Position numbers and translations under genes: made by a program. Below are positions 45,195-54,437 of a DNA stretch of 64,000 nt, in pieces (positions within the stretch are counted from its first letter, which is position 1; the number at the start of each line of letters is the position of its first letter). The notes under the pieces were generated by a model. It was not told the DNA's origin, did no database searches, and saw nothing but the letters and a program-made list of their open reading frames with translations. The DNA comes from Stutzerimonas nosocomialis. GTDB taxonomy: Bacteria > Pseudomonadota > Gammaproteobacteria > Pseudomonadales > Pseudomonadaceae. The stretch is from assembly GCF_005876855.1 (NCBI RefSeq), contig NZ_QLAE01000009.1, positions 91,280 to 155,279 of the forward strand, read 5' to 3'.

Positions 45195-45965
45195 TCAGCG
45201 CAGCTGGCGCAACGCGTCGAGCAGCAGCTCGCGCAGCCGATCGACGACATTGGCGCCAGCGCAGCGGGACGGATCGTAGGGGCCGACGTAGGGATTCTCG
45301 CGCCCCATCACGCAGCTCACCTCCTGGTTGCGCCAGCGTTCCCAGTCGCTCACCGGATACAGGCGGTTCCAGGCTTCGTAGGTGCGCCGGTCACGCGAGG
45401 ACAGCCGCAGATCGTACTGGTCGGCCATGTACAGGTAGATGCGCGCCGCCGGCCCGCGCGCCTGCTCGGGCGGCATGGCGACCTTCTCGCCGAACGACAC
45501 CACCATCGGGCAGGCGCCGTACTGGCTGGGTTTGGCGTCAATCATGCCCAGGGCGAAGTTGGAGCGGTCGCCGTTCACCTCGCCGATGCTCGGCACCAGG
45601 TTGTGCAGGTCGGCCTCGGCGGCGCTGAACACCGGGTCGCCCGCCGCGCAGCTCTTGCGGCCGCCCTCCTTCCAGCACTGGCGCTGTCGGCCGATCACCC
45701 AGGCGGGCACCACGTGCTCCCATTCGAGCTGCTGCGCGCGCACCGGCTGCTTGCGCGGGGTGTAGCCGCAGCTGGCCAGGTCCACCGTGCTGCCGCTGTA
45801 GCGGCAACCGCAGTAGAAGGTGACGGGCTGCTCGTCATAGATCGACCGGGCGATCTGCTTGGCCTCGTTGAAGGTGCGCGGCGGCTCCGGCTTCTCTGCG
45901 ATGAACAGGACGGTGAGAACCGAGAGGCCGAGGCCAATCAGCGTGGTAAGGGTCGCACGGCGCAT
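45195..45965 (-). CDS. endA: Endonuclease I family protein (EndA-like)
   Basis: Exported DNase-like protein of 256 residues. N-terminal hydrophobic stretch TTLIGLGLSVLTVLFIA as signal peptide or anchor. The beta-beta-alpha metal region includes EWEHVVPAWVIG, with the His of the motif, and LHNLVPSIGEVNGDRSNF. Several Cys pairs (YCGCRY, CPMV) suggest disulphides as in endonuclease I. Start 45965 gives the signal sequence; the frame is open far upstream. Converges with the HAD gene, 4 bp between stops. Confidence 0.9.
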   Translation of the reverse strand: MRRATLTTLIGLGLSVLTVLFIAEKPEPPRTFNEAKQIARSIYDEQPVTFYCGCRYSGSTVDLASCGYTPRKQPVRAQQLEWEHVVPAWVIGRQRQCWKEGGRKSCAAGDPVFSAAEADLHNLVPSIGEVNGDRSNFALGMIDAKPSQYGACPMVVSFGEKVAMPPEQARGPAARIYLYMADQYDLRLSSRDRRTYEAWNRLYPVSDWERWRNQEVSCVMGRENPYVGPYDPSRCAGANVVDRLRELLLDALRQLR

Positions 45966-46032
45966 GGGGGAGCCTTCCAAAAAAGTGGCGCATGATAGCG
46001 CCCGCTCCGCTTGCTGCAACCTCGGCGGCCGC

Positions 46033-47235
46033 TCAGCGCCTGCCGACCAGCCAGAGCCCCGCCAGCACGGCGAACAGCAGCGCGCCGCCGCCATACAGCC
46101 AGGCGAAACCCGCCGCATGCCCCACAAGCAGGAAGGCCATTGCCGGGCCCAGGGCGGCCCCCAGGTCCTGGCCGATGGAATAGCGCGTCATCATCCGCGA
46201 GACGTCGCCGCGCCGGGCGAGATCGGCGGCCAGCGCATCGTTGAGCGTGGTGAGCGCGGTGCAGAGGAGCATCGCCAGCAGGCACAGCGGCAGCCAGACC
46301 GGCAGCGGCAGGCCGACCCCCAGCGAGGCGAAGACCACCGCCATGGCGCCCAGGGAGCCGACCAGCAGCGGAACGCGCCCGCGTGGCCCGTCGCTCCAGG
46401 CGCCGAGCCGCGCGCCGAGCCAGGTTTCCCAGCTCCAGCGCGCGGCCTGCAGCAGGCCGGCCAGCGCCGCCGCGCTGAGCAGCAACCCGAGAAGGTCGAT
46501 CTCACTGCCGTAGTAGTGCTCGATCAGCGCGCTCAGGGTCGCGGCCAGCACGCCCTGCACCAGCAGCGCGATGCAGAATCCGCCCAGCTGGATGCGCCGC
46601 CAGGCCAGCGCCGACACCTGTCCCGGCGCCAGCGGCGCGTGGGCCGAAACCGCCGCCGGGCGATCCGGCAGGCGGAAGTACATCAGCAACAGCGGCACGC
46701 CGAGCAGCGATACCGCGGCGAATGCCAGCGCCAGCGCCTGCAGTCCGTAAACCGGGACGAGCAGGCCGCCGATCAGCATCCCGGCCAGACTGCCCAGTCG
46801 ATACAGGCCGTTATACAGGCCCATCGCCCGCCCGCGCTGGTGGTCCGCGGCGCAATGCACCACCGCCGACAGGCCGCCGATGCGAAAGAACGACCAGCCG
46901 ATGCCCCAGAGCGCGCGCAGCAGCAGCCAGGCCAGGAAGCTGCTGGCCAATGCATAGCCGAACATGGAGACGATCCCGATGACCACCGCCAGCACAAGCC
47001 CGGTGCGCACCGAGAAATGCCGGTAGAACAACCCGACCAGCGGGTTGAACGGCAGGCGGATCAGCCGGTTGATCGACAGCAGCACGCCCACCTGCCACAG
47101 CGCATCGAGCCCGGCCTCGCGCCAGTAGAGCGGCAGGGCGATATAGAGCATCGAATCGCCGGTCAGGCACAGCGCCGTGGCCAGCGCCACGGTGACTATC
47201 GAGGATGAGCCGTCCGGCTGCGCGGCCCGGGCCAT
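46033..47235 (-). CDS. Major facilitator superfamily transporter
   Basis: Inner-membrane transporter of about 400 residues with 12 hydrophobic segments. The first is VALATALCLTGDSMLYIALPLYW, and the MFS loop 2-3 region reads NRLIRLPFNPLVG. A second half begins around FCIALLVQGVLAATL. Start ATG at 47235; the frame runs on upstream across ilvA but that part is a shadow. Between endA and ilvA on the same strand, an order kept in P. aeruginosa as recalled. Substrate unknown. Confidence 0.9.
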   Translation of the reverse strand: MARAAQPDGSSSIVTVALATALCLTGDSMLYIALPLYWREAGLDALWQVGVLLSINRLIRLPFNPLVGLFYRHFSVRTGLVLAVVIGIVSMFGYALASSFLAWLLLRALWGIGWSFFRIGGLSAVVHCAADHQRGRAMGLYNGLYRLGSLAGMLIGGLLVPVYGLQALALAFAAVSLLGVPLLLMYFRLPDRPAAVSAHAPLAPGQVSALAWRRIQLGGFCIALLVQGVLAATLSALIEHYYGSEIDLLGLLLSAAALAGLLQAARWSWETWLGARLGAWSDGPRGRVPLLVGSLGAMAVVFASLGVGLPLPVWLPLCLLAMLLCTALTTLNDALAADLARRGDVSRMMTRYSIGQDLGAALGPAMAFLLVGHAAGFAWLYGGGALLFAVLAGLWLVGRR

Positions 47236-47317
47236 CAGCCGGCGCGCCCCCAGAGGCGAGCCGCACGGGATGTCGCGCCGGCGCCGACCCTCGCGGCGCC
47301 GTGGGGCAAGCCGGGCA

Positions 47318-48832
47318 TCACCCCAGGAACAGCCGGTAGGCCGGGTTGTCGCTTTCGTCCCAGTAGGGGTAGCCGATGGCGTCCAGCGCGGCCGGCACCA
47401 GGTGGCGCTCGTCGTCCGGCACCTGCAGGGCGGCCACCACGCGGCCATCGGCCGCGCCATGGTTGCGGTAGTGGAACAGGGTAATGTTCCAGCGCCCGCC
47501 GAGCTTGTCGAGGAAGTTGAACAGCGCACCCGGCCGCTCGGGAAACTCGAAACGCAGCACCATCTCCTCGCTGACCCGCGCCGCATGGCCACCGACCATA
47601 TGGCGGATGTGCAGCTTGGCCAGCTCGTTGTCGGTCAGGTCCTGCACCGGGAAGCCCTGGCTGCGCAGCTTTTCCACCAGCGCCACGCGCGGATCGTTTT
47701 CCGGGTGCGTCTGCACGCCGACGAAGATGTGCGCTTCCTTGTCGGTGTGGTAGCGGTAGTTGAATTCGGTGATCTGGCGCTTGCCGATGGCCTCGCAGAA
47801 CGCCTTGAAGCTGCCCGGCTGCTCCGGAATGGTCACCGCGATGATCGCCTCGCGCCGCTCGCCCAGCTCGGCGCGCTCGGCCACATGGCGCAGGCGGTCG
47901 AAATTGACGTTGGCGCCCGAGTCGATGCCCACCAGCACCTGGCCGCTCACCCCGTCGCGCTCGACGTACTTCTTCATGCCGGCCACCGCCAGGGCTCCCG
48001 CCGGCTCGGTGATCGAGCGGGTGTCGTCGTAGATGTCCTTGATCGCCGCGCAGATTTCGTCGGTGCTGACGGTGATCACCTCGTCGACGTGATCCTTGCA
48101 GATGTCGAAGGTGTGCTGGCCGATCTGCGCCACCGCGACGCCATCGGCGAACAGCCCGACCTGCGGCAACACCACGCGCTCGCCGGCGGCCAGCGCCTGC
48201 TGCAGGCAGTTGGAGTCGTCCGGTTCGACGCCGATCACGCGGGTCTGCGGATAGAGGTATTTGACGTAGGCGGCGATCCCGGCGATCAGCCCGCCCCCGC
48301 CCACCGGGACGAACACCGCGTGCAGCGGGCCCTGGTGCTGGCGCAGGATCTCCATCGCCACGGTGCCCTGCCCGGCGATCACGTAGGGGTCGTCGTAGGG
48401 ATGGATGTAGACGTAGCCCTTTTCCTCGACCAGCTTGAGCGAATAGGCCAGCGCCTCGGGGAAGGCATCGCCGTGCAGCACGACCTCGCCGCCGCGGGCC
48501 CGCACGCCCTGTACCTTCAGCTCCGGCGTGGTACGCGGCATGACGATGGTGGCCTTGATCCCCAGCTCCCTCGCGGCCAGTGCCAGGCCCTGGGCGTGGT
48601 TGCCCGCCGAGGCGGTGACCACGCCGCGGACGCGCTCCTCGGGCGCAAGCTGGGCAAGCCTGTTGTAGGCGCCGCGAATCTTGAAGGAAAACACCGGCTG
48701 CAGGTCTTCGCGCTTGAGCAGCACCTGGTTGCCAAGCCGCTCGGAAAGCTGGCGGGCCGGTTGCAGGGGCGTTTCCACCGCGACGTCGTAGACGCGCGAG
48801 GTGAGGATCATCTTGACGTAGTGTTCGAGCAT
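47318..48832 (-). CDS. ilvA: Threonine dehydratase, biosynthetic
   Basis: PLP enzyme (504 aa) deaminating threonine to 2-oxobutanoate, the entry to isoleucine. The PLP lysine is Lys51 in [22 protein letters not shown] and [11 protein letters not shown] give the cofactor phosphate pocket. The C-terminal ~180 residues contain two ACT-like regulatory repeats, beginning near [15 protein letters not shown] and [16 protein letters not shown], expected to bind isoleucine and valine. Normal length for the biosynthetic, feedback-inhibited form. Divergent from rpiA. Confidence 0.97.
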   Translation of the reverse strand: MLEHYVKMILTSRVYDVAVETPLQPARQLSERLGNQVLLKREDLQPVFSFKIRGAYNRLAQLAPEERVRGVVTASAGNHAQGLALAARELGIKATIVMPRTTPELKVQGVRARGGEVVLHGDAFPEALAYSLKLVEEKGYVYIHPYDDPYVIAGQGTVAMEILRQHQGPLHAVFVPVGGGGLIAGIAAYVKYLYPQTRVIGVEPDDSNCLQQALAAGERVVLPQVGLFADGVAVAQIGQHTFDICKDHVDEVITVSTDEICAAIKDIYDDTRSITEPAGALAVAGMKKYVERDGVSGQVLVGIDSGANVNFDRLRHVAERAELGERREAIIAVTIPEQPGSFKAFCEAIGKRQITEFNYRYHTDKEAHIFVGVQTHPENDPRVALVEKLRSQGFPVQDLTDNELAKLHIRHMVGGHAARVSEEMVLRFEFPERPGALFNFLDKLGGRWNITLFHYRNHGAADGRVVAALQVPDDERHLVPAALDAIGYPYWDESDNPAYRLFLG

Positions 48833-48950
48833 CGGGGCTTTCTTGGCGGCGTTTCGAGGGTCATCGAGTCTACTCCAGCGGCCGAGGCCGCGACCACAGC
48901 GAATCGGCCGTCGTCCGTCCCGCCGTGCAGACCGGCCACCGGCGCAAGGC

Positions 48951-48956
48951 TATAAT
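48951..48956 (+). promoter_or_regulatory. Perfect -10 element (TATAAT) for rpiA
   Basis: TATAAT at 48951-48956, 33 bp before the rpiA ATG at 48990. The -35 position is poorly conserved. Confidence 0.55.
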
Positions 48957-48989
48957 CGCCCATTCGCCTTCATCCCCCGTGGAACCGCC

Positions 48990-49661
48990 ATGAATCAGGA
49001 CCAGCTCAAACAGGCCGTCGCCCAGGCCGCCATCGACCACATCCGCCCCTCGCTCACCGACAAGAGCATCATCGGCGTCGGCACCGGCTCGACCGCCAAC
49101 TACTTCATCGACCTGCTGGCCCAGCACAAGGGGTTCTTCGACGGCGCCGTGGCGAGCTCCGAAGGCACCGCCGAACGCCTGAAGAAGCACGGCATCCCGG
49201 TCTATGACCTGAATTCGGTGTCGGACCTGGAGTTCTACGTCGACGGCGCCGACGAGGCGAACGACCATCTCGAACTGATCAAGGGCGGCGGCGCGGCGCT
49301 CACTCGCGAGAAGATCGTCGCGGCCGTGGCGCGCACCTTCATCTGCATCGCCGACGGCTCCAAGCGCGTCGAGCGCCTGGGTGCCTTCCCCCTGCCGGTG
49401 GAAGTCATCCCCATGGCCCGCAGCCACGTGGCGCGCGAGCTGGTGAAACTGGGCGGCGACCCGGTCTACCGCGAAGGCGTGGTGACCGACAACGGCAACG
49501 TGATCCTGGACGTTCACAACCTGATGATCGGCTTCGCCCCCGAGCTCGAACAGAAGATCAACAACATCGTCGGCGTGGTCACCAACGGCCTGTTCGCCAA
49601 CCGCCCGGCCGACCTGCTGCTGCTCGGCACCAGCCAGGGCATCCAGACCCTCACCCGCTGA
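48990..49661 (+). CDS. rpiA: Ribose-5-phosphate isomerase A
   Basis: Pentose-phosphate enzyme (223 aa) interconverting ribose-5-phosphate and ribulose-5-phosphate. The family motifs [23 protein letters not shown] (catalytic Asp and Glu region) and [12 protein letters not shown] (catalytic Glu and Lys) are present in order. ATG at 48990 gives the regular start [10 protein letters not shown]. Divergent from ilvA, as in other Pseudomonas. It is followed by a strong hairpin oriented for the opposite strand. Confidence 0.98.
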   Translation: MNQDQLKQAVAQAAIDHIRPSLTDKSIIGVGTGSTANYFIDLLAQHKGFFDGAVASSEGTAERLKKHGIPVYDLNSVSDLEFYVDGADEANDHLELIKGGGAALTREKIVAAVARTFICIADGSKRVERLGAFPLPVEVIPMARSHVARELVKLGGDPVYREGVVTDNGNVILDVHNLMIGFAPELEQKINNIVGVVTNGLFANRPADLLLLGTSQGIQTLTR

Positions 49662-49681
49662 GCGAACCGCCGCACGCGCAT

Positions 49682-49711
49682 AAAAAGGCGGCCTCGTGAT
49701 ACGAGGCCGCC
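49682..49711 (-). terminator. Rho-independent terminator of SdiA-regulated-domain gene
   Basis: A perfect 10-bp stem, GGCGGCCTCG/CGAGGCCGCC (49687-49711), with a 5-nt loop. On the minus strand it is followed by TTTTT (A run at 49682-49686). It lies 31 bp after the stop of the gene at 49742, and the hairpin may also limit rpiA read-through. Confidence 0.9.
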
Positions 49712-49741
49712 CTGCAGGCGAAGCCCATCGTGGCGAGCCGG

Positions 49742-50659
49742 TCAGTTCGCCTGGGCAGTTTTGCTGAAGGTGTAGAAGAGGTTCGGTTCGCTGACGATGT
49801 ACACCGTGCCGTCGGGGCCCATGGTCATGCCTTCGGCCTGGGGCACGGTGTCATCGAGCCCATGGTCGCCGCCACGCAGCGAAAGCCGGCTGATAGGCCG
49901 ACCATCCCGATCGAGTTCCACCACCATCCGGGATTCGTCCGAGAGCACCAGCATGTGGTCGTACTTCTCGTTGTAATGCAAGCTGGAGAGGTCACGCACG
50001 AACAATCGCGCATCACGCTCGGCGTCTTCGCTGACCTTCACATCCATCACCTCGCCGGCACCGGTCTGCGGAAAGCCCTGGATCTCGTAGATTCGCACCG
50101 GATCACGCTCCTTGGCGACGAACAGGCGCTGCCCCTTGCGATCGTACGCAAGGCCCTCGAAACCCTTGTTGCCGTTACGGTCGATGGCCAGCGCCAGCTG
50201 CTGTCCACCGGCGGCATCGACCACCTGGGTGTCGTCGTCGACCCGGACCATCAGCAGGCGCTGCGTGCGCTCGTCGCTGATCACGTAGAGCCCGGACTCC
50301 ACGTATTCGATCGCCTCGGGATCGCCGAATCCCTCCAGGGGAATGTCGCGCAGCACCTCCCCGTCGAGGCTCAGCTCCAACCAGCGGGGATTGGCGTTGG
50401 TCACGGCCACGAGGGTGTTGCGGTCCGGGTTGAAGGTCAGCGCCGAAAGGTCGTCGTCGATACCCTCGATGGCCTTGCCCTGAATCACGACCTGATAATC
50501 ACGCAACCATACCGAGCGGTCTTTCCACTGGGCGGCGTGCTGCCATTGACGGAATTCGAACCAGCTCTGCTCGAAGAAGCGGTAATGCTGACCGGCGGCG
50601 ACCACCAGCAGGAGGGCTGCAGCGACAAGAATCAGAAGAACGTTACGGCGACGCGGCAT
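49742..50659 (-). CDS. SdiA-regulated domain-containing protein
   Basis: Protein of 305 residues with an N-terminal anchor (NVLLILVAAALLLVVAAG, about 5-22) and a periplasmic beta-propeller-like remainder (SdiA-regulated family, YjiK-type). Repeating patterns such as DDLSALTFNPDRNTLVAVTNA, FGDPEAIEYVESGLYVISDE and PQAEGMTMGPDGTVYIVSE are the propeller blades. E. coli YjiK was named for SdiA control; there is no SdiA in view. Function unknown. It has its own terminator and starts near the end of the FAH gene. Confidence 0.87.
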   Translation of the reverse strand: MPRRRNVLLILVAAALLLVVAAGQHYRFFEQSWFEFRQWQHAAQWKDRSVWLRDYQVVIQGKAIEGIDDDLSALTFNPDRNTLVAVTNANPRWLELSLDGEVLRDIPLEGFGDPEAIEYVESGLYVISDERTQRLLMVRVDDDTQVVDAAGGQQLALAIDRNGNKGFEGLAYDRKGQRLFVAKERDPVRIYEIQGFPQTGAGEVMDVKVSEDAERDARLFVRDLSSLHYNEKYDHMLVLSDESRMVVELDRDGRPISRLSLRGGDHGLDDTVPQAEGMTMGPDGTVYIVSEPNLFYTFSKTAQAN

Positions 50660-50774
50660 TGTCGGAGACTCGTTGAAGGGGCCGCATTATTAACACAACG
50701 AGACTGAATCGAAACTGAATGCTGAACCCTGCGCCAAAGCGCGGGAAACCGGACGGGCCGAACGAGGCCCGGCG

Positions 50775-50798
50775 GGCGGCGCGACCGAGCGCGCCGCC
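50775..50798 (-). terminator. GC hairpin after FAH-family gene
   Basis: GGCGGCGCG (50775-50783) with CGCGCCGCC (50790-50798), 9-bp stem and 6-nt loop, 16 bp past the stop at 50815. No T run; weak call. Confidence 0.35.
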
Positions 50799-50814
50799 GC
50801 GGGTATCGGGACGC

Positions 50815-51480
50815 TTAGAGCACCCGGCTCTCGAAACGCGACAGACCCACGAGCTCCAGCACCAGGCTGTCGCCCTGCTTGAGCGGGCCGACGCCGGCCG
50901 GGGTGCCGGTGAGGACCACGTCGCCCGGTTGCAGGCTGAAGTTGGCGCTGATGTGCTGCAGCAGCGGCAGGATCGCGTTGACCATGTCGCGGCTGGTGCC
51001 GTCCTGGCGGACTTCGCCGTTGATGGTCAGGCGGATGCCGATGTCGGTCAGCGACTCCACCGCATCGCCCGGCACGAAGGGCGCCAGCACGCAGGCGCCG
51101 TCGAAGCTCTTGGCCAGCTCCCACGGATGGCCCTTCTCTTTCAGCCGCGACTGCACGTCGCGCAGGGTCAGGTCCAACGCCGGGGCGAAACCGGAGATGG
51201 CGTCGCGGACTTCTTCTTCATTGGACCGACGCGACAGGGGCTTGCCGATCAGCACCGCGATCTCGGCCTCGAAGTGCACTTCGCCGCGGTCGTCGGGGAT
51301 GCTGAAGCCGCCTTCGAGCGGCACGGTGCAGCTGCCCGGCTTGATGAACAGCAGGGGTTCGGTCGGCACCGGGTTGTTCAGCTCCTTGGCGTGGTCGGCG
51401 TAGTTACGGCCGATGCAGACGATCTTGCCCAGGGGGAAGTGGATGGGTGTGCCGTCGATGTATTGGTGTTTGTAGGTCAC
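50815..51480 (-). CDS. Fumarylacetoacetate-hydrolase family protein
   Basis: Metal-dependent C-C hydrolase or isomerase of 221 residues, close to the E. coli YcgM/acylpyruvate-hydrolase type. Visible: IVCIGRNYADHAKELNN near the N-terminus, the Glu-x-Glu metal ligands in VHFEAEIAVLIGK, and the GTPAGVGPLKQGD closing motif. Lies 71 bp downstream of the D-2-hydroxyglutarate-dehydrogenase-like gene, likely in its operon; a hairpin with stem ACGGTGGCC/GGCCACCGT (51511-51545) is in the gap. Substrate could be a keto acid, for example oxaloacetate or acylpyruvate; not shown. Confidence 0.9.
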   Translation of the reverse strand: MTYKHQYIDGTPIHFPLGKIVCIGRNYADHAKELNNPVPTEPLLFIKPGSCTVPLEGGFSIPDDRGEVHFEAEIAVLIGKPLSRRSNEEEVRDAISGFAPALDLTLRDVQSRLKEKGHPWELAKSFDGACVLAPFVPGDAVESLTDIGIRLTINGEVRQDGTSRDMVNAILPLLQHISANFSLQPGDVVLTGTPAGVGPLKQGDSLVLELVGLSRFESRVL

Positions 51481-51510
51481 AAGGGCAACTCCGGAGGTGA
51501 AGAGGCAACG

Positions 51511-51545
51511 ACGGTGGCCGGCGCATCGTTCGGCGCGGCCACCGT
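51511..51545 (-). promoter_or_regulatory. Intercistronic hairpin, D2HGDH-like/FAH gap
   Basis: 9-bp stem ACGGTGGCC/GGCCACCGT with a 17-nt loop, 7 bp beyond the upstream gene's stop. Could reduce read-through into the FAH gene. Confidence 0.35.
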
Positions 51546-51551
51546 GCAGGG

Positions 51552-52943
51552 TCAGGCGAAGATCTTGCCGGGGTTCATGATCCCGTTCGGATCGAACACC
51601 GCCTTGATCGCTTTCATGTAGTCGATCTCGGCCTGCGAGCGACTATATGCCAGGTAATCGCGCTTGGTCATGCCCACGCCGTGCTCGGCGGAAATCGACC
51701 CGTTGTAGCGCTCGACGGTCTCGAACACCCACTTGTTCACCGTCGCGCACTTCTCGAAGAACTCCTCCTTCGACAGCGCCTGCGGCTTGAGGATGTTCAG
51801 GTGCAGGTTGCCGTCGCCGATGTGGCCGTACCAGAGCACTTCGAAATCGGGGTAGTTCTGGCTGACGATCGCGTCGATGTCGGCGAGGAAGGCCGGGACT
51901 TTCGAGACGGTGACCGAAATGTCGTTCTTGTACGGGATGAAATGCGAGATGGTTTCGGAGATGTACTCGCGCAGTTTCCAGAGGTTCTGCAGCTGCTGCT
52001 CGCTCTGGCTCATCACGCCATCGACCACCCAGCCTTCGTTGACGCAGCGCTCGAAGGTGGCCAGCGCCTGGTCGGCACGCTCGTCGGTGGTGGCTTCGAA
52101 CTCCAGCAGCGCATAGAACGGCGCGCGGGTATCGAAGGGCGCAGGCACGTCGCCGCGGGCGAGGATCTTGTCCAGGCACCTGTCGGAGAAGAACTCGAAG
52201 GCAGTCAGGTCGAGCTTGTCCTGGAAGGCGTGCAGCACCGGCATGATGGAGTCGAAGTCCGGCGTGCCCAGCACCATGGCGGTGAGGTTGGTCGGCTGGC
52301 GCTCCAGGCGCATGGTGGCCTCGACGACGAAGCCCAGGGTGCCCTCGGCGCCGATGAACAGCTGGCGCAGGTCATAGCCGGTGGCGTTCTTGATCAGGTC
52401 CTTGTTCAGCTCCAGCAGGTCGCCCTTGCCGGTGACGACCTTCAGGCCCGCCACCCAGTTGCGGGTCATGCCGTAGCGGATCACCTTGATCCCGCCCGCA
52501 TTGGTGCCGATGTTGCCGCCGATCTGGCTGGAACCGGCCGAGGCGAAATCGACCGGGTAGTACAGCCCCTTCTCTTCGGCGAAGTTCTGCAGCTGCGCGG
52601 TGACCACGCCCGGCTGGCAGACCACGGTGCGATCGGTCGCGTTGAACTCGACGATCTGGTTCATGTAGTCGAAAGACACCACCACCTCGCCGTTCGGCGC
52701 CACCGCCGCTGCCGACAGGCCGGTGCGCCCGCCCGAAGGCACCAGCGCGACCTTGCGCTCGTTGGCCCAGCGCACGATGGCCTGAACCTGCTCGACGCTC
52801 TTGGGGAACACGATCGCCGAGGGCGCTGGCGCGTATTGCTTGGTCCAATCCTTGCCGTACGTAGCCAGCGAATCGGCGTCGGTGAGCACTTTGCCGGGCT
52901 CGACCAGGGTTTTCAGCTCATCGATCAGGACAGGGTCGGTCAT
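51552..52943 (-). CDS. FAD-binding oxidase, D-2-hydroxyglutarate-dehydrogenase-like
   Basis: Flavoprotein of 463 residues from the GlcD/VAO family: FAD_binding_4 domain with ALVPSGGRTGLSAAAVAPNGE and GGNIGTNAGGIKVIRYG, then a C-terminal FAD-oxidase domain (WYGHIGDGNLHLNIL, HGVGMTKRDYL). SerA of Pseudomonas reduces 2-oxoglutarate to D-2-hydroxyglutarate as a side reaction, and the dehydrogenase next to serA re-oxidises it (established in P. stutzeri and P. aeruginosa as I recall). The adjacency here supports that role. The ATG at 52943 is chosen by family N-terminus; two upstream ATGs are in frame. Confidence 0.9.
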   Translation of the reverse strand: MTDPVLIDELKTLVEPGKVLTDADSLATYGKDWTKQYAPAPSAIVFPKSVEQVQAIVRWANERKVALVPSGGRTGLSAAAVAPNGEVVVSFDYMNQIVEFNATDRTVVCQPGVVTAQLQNFAEEKGLYYPVDFASAGSSQIGGNIGTNAGGIKVIRYGMTRNWVAGLKVVTGKGDLLELNKDLIKNATGYDLRQLFIGAEGTLGFVVEATMRLERQPTNLTAMVLGTPDFDSIMPVLHAFQDKLDLTAFEFFSDRCLDKILARGDVPAPFDTRAPFYALLEFEATTDERADQALATFERCVNEGWVVDGVMSQSEQQLQNLWKLREYISETISHFIPYKNDISVTVSKVPAFLADIDAIVSQNYPDFEVLWYGHIGDGNLHLNILKPQALSKEEFFEKCATVNKWVFETVERYNGSISAEHGVGMTKRDYLAYSRSQAEIDYMKAIKAVFDPNGIMNPGKIFA

Positions 52944-53017
52944 GACGGAAACTCTCATACGATTCATGGTCACCCTGAGTACGCTTCACCTCAGGGGTGG
53001 GGGTCTTTCGCGGGGTC

Positions 53018-53033
53018 CGTATGCTAGCATACG
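53018..53033. promoter_or_regulatory. Perfect 16-bp palindrome between serA and the dehydrogenase gene
   Basis: CGTATGCTAGCATACG is an exact palindrome in the 199-bp divergent region. It includes TATGCT, a possible -10, on both strands. It is the only strong symmetric site between the two genes, so it is a plausible shared operator or a divergent -10 overlap. Confidence 0.5.
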
Positions 53034-53142
53034 CCCCCTTTGCAACGTGCCTCGAACGGCCTGCAGAGCCGTCATCGCGCCGGCTCCGGCTCAGCCCCGC
53101 GGCCCACTCGCCCCTCTCCCTCCGGCCTAAGGTTTTATGCAG

Positions 53143-54372
53143 ATGAGCAAGACCTCCCTCGACAAGAGCAAGATCAGATTCCTTCTTCTCGAAGGCGTGC
53201 ACCAGTCCGCCGTGGACACCATCAAGGCCGCCGGCTACACGAACATCGAATACCTCACCAGCTCGATTCCCGATGCGGTCCTGAAGGAAAAGATCGCCGA
53301 CGCGCACTTCATCGGCATCCGTTCGCGTACCCAGCTCACCGAGGAAGTGTTCGACGCGGCCAAGAAGCTGATCGCCGTGGGCTGCTTCTGCATCGGCACC
53401 AACCAGGTCGACCTCGAGGCCGCCCGCGAGCGCGGCATCGCGGTGTTCAACGCCCCTTACTCCAACACCCGCTCGGTCGCCGAACTGGTGCTGGCCGAAG
53501 CCATCCTGCTGCTGCGCGGCATTCCGGAAAAGAACGCCTCCTGCCACCGCGGAGGCTGGATCAAGAGCGCGGCCAACTCCTTCGAAATCCGTGGCAAGAA
53601 GCTCGGCATCATCGGCTACGGCTCGATCGGCACGCAGCTCTCGGTGCTGGCCGAGGGCCTGGGCATGCAGGTCTACTTCTACGACGTGGTCACCAAGCTG
53701 CCGCTGGGCAACGCCCAGCAGATCGGCTCGCTGCACGAACTGCTCGGCATGGCCGACATCGTGACCCTGCACGTGCCGGAAACGCCCGCCACCCAGATGA
53801 TGATCGGCGAGAGCGAAATCCGCGCGATGAAGAAGGGCGGCATCCTGATCAACGCCGCCCGCGGCACCGTGGTCGACCTCGAGGCGCTGGCCGCCGCGAT
53901 CAGGGACAAGCACCTGATCGGCGCCGCCATCGACGTGTTCCCGGTCGAGCCGCGCTCCAACGACGACGTGTTCGAAAGCCCGCTGCGTGGCCTGGACAAC
54001 GTGATCCTCACCCCGCACATCGGTGGTTCCACCGCCGAGGCGCAGGCCAACATCGGCCTGGAAGTGGCGGAAAAGCTGGTCAAGTACAGCGACAACGGCA
54101 CCTCCGTGTCCTCGGTCAACTTCCCGGAAGTGGCGCTGCCGTCGCACCCGGGCAAGCACCGCCTGCTGCACATTCACGAGAACGTGCCGGGCGTGATGAG
54201 CGAGATCAACAAGGTGTTCGCCGACAACGGCATCAACATCTGCGGTCAGTTCCTGCAGACCAACGAGCGGGTCGGTTACGTGGTCATCGACGTCGATGCC
54301 GAGTACTCGGACCTGGCGCTGGAGAAGCTGCAGAAGGTCACCGGCACCATTCGCAGCCGCGTGCTGTTCTAA
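53143..54372 (+). CDS. serA: D-3-phosphoglycerate dehydrogenase
   Basis: First enzyme of serine synthesis (409 aa): 3-phosphoglycerate to 3-phosphohydroxypyruvate. The NAD motif GIIGYGSIGTQLSVLAEG is near 155-172. The catalytic Arg (NAARGTVVDLEAL), Glu and His (TPHIGGST) are all present. The C-terminal ACT domain (LLHIHENVPGVMSEINK) gives serine feedback. ATG at 53143 follows the family start MSKTSLDKSKIRF; a start two codons earlier (53137) has AAGG closer. Divergent from the D-2-hydroxyglutarate-dehydrogenase-like gene that can clear its side product. Confidence 0.97.
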   Translation: MSKTSLDKSKIRFLLLEGVHQSAVDTIKAAGYTNIEYLTSSIPDAVLKEKIADAHFIGIRSRTQLTEEVFDAAKKLIAVGCFCIGTNQVDLEAARERGIAVFNAPYSNTRSVAELVLAEAILLLRGIPEKNASCHRGGWIKSAANSFEIRGKKLGIIGYGSIGTQLSVLAEGLGMQVYFYDVVTKLPLGNAQQIGSLHELLGMADIVTLHVPETPATQMMIGESEIRAMKKGGILINAARGTVVDLEALAAAIRDKHLIGAAIDVFPVEPRSNDDVFESPLRGLDNVILTPHIGGSTAEAQANIGLEVAEKLVKYSDNGTSVSSVNFPEVALPSHPGKHRLLHIHENVPGVMSEINKVFADNGINICGQFLQTNERVGYVVIDVDAEYSDLALEKLQKVTGTIRSRVLF

Positions 54373-54390
54373 GCACACCGGCTGGACAAC

Positions 54391-54418
54391 AAAGGGAGGC
54401 CCTCGGGCCTCCCTTTTT
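54391..54418. terminator. Bidirectional terminator between serA and the small secreted gene
   Basis: GGGAGGCCC/GGGCCTCCC hairpin with AAA before it and TTTTT after it, 18 bp past the serA stop. The A and T runs on the two sides let it serve both serA (+) and the gene ending at 54438 (-). Confidence 0.9.
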
Positions 54419-54437
54419 CGTTCCGCTCCCGGACGCC

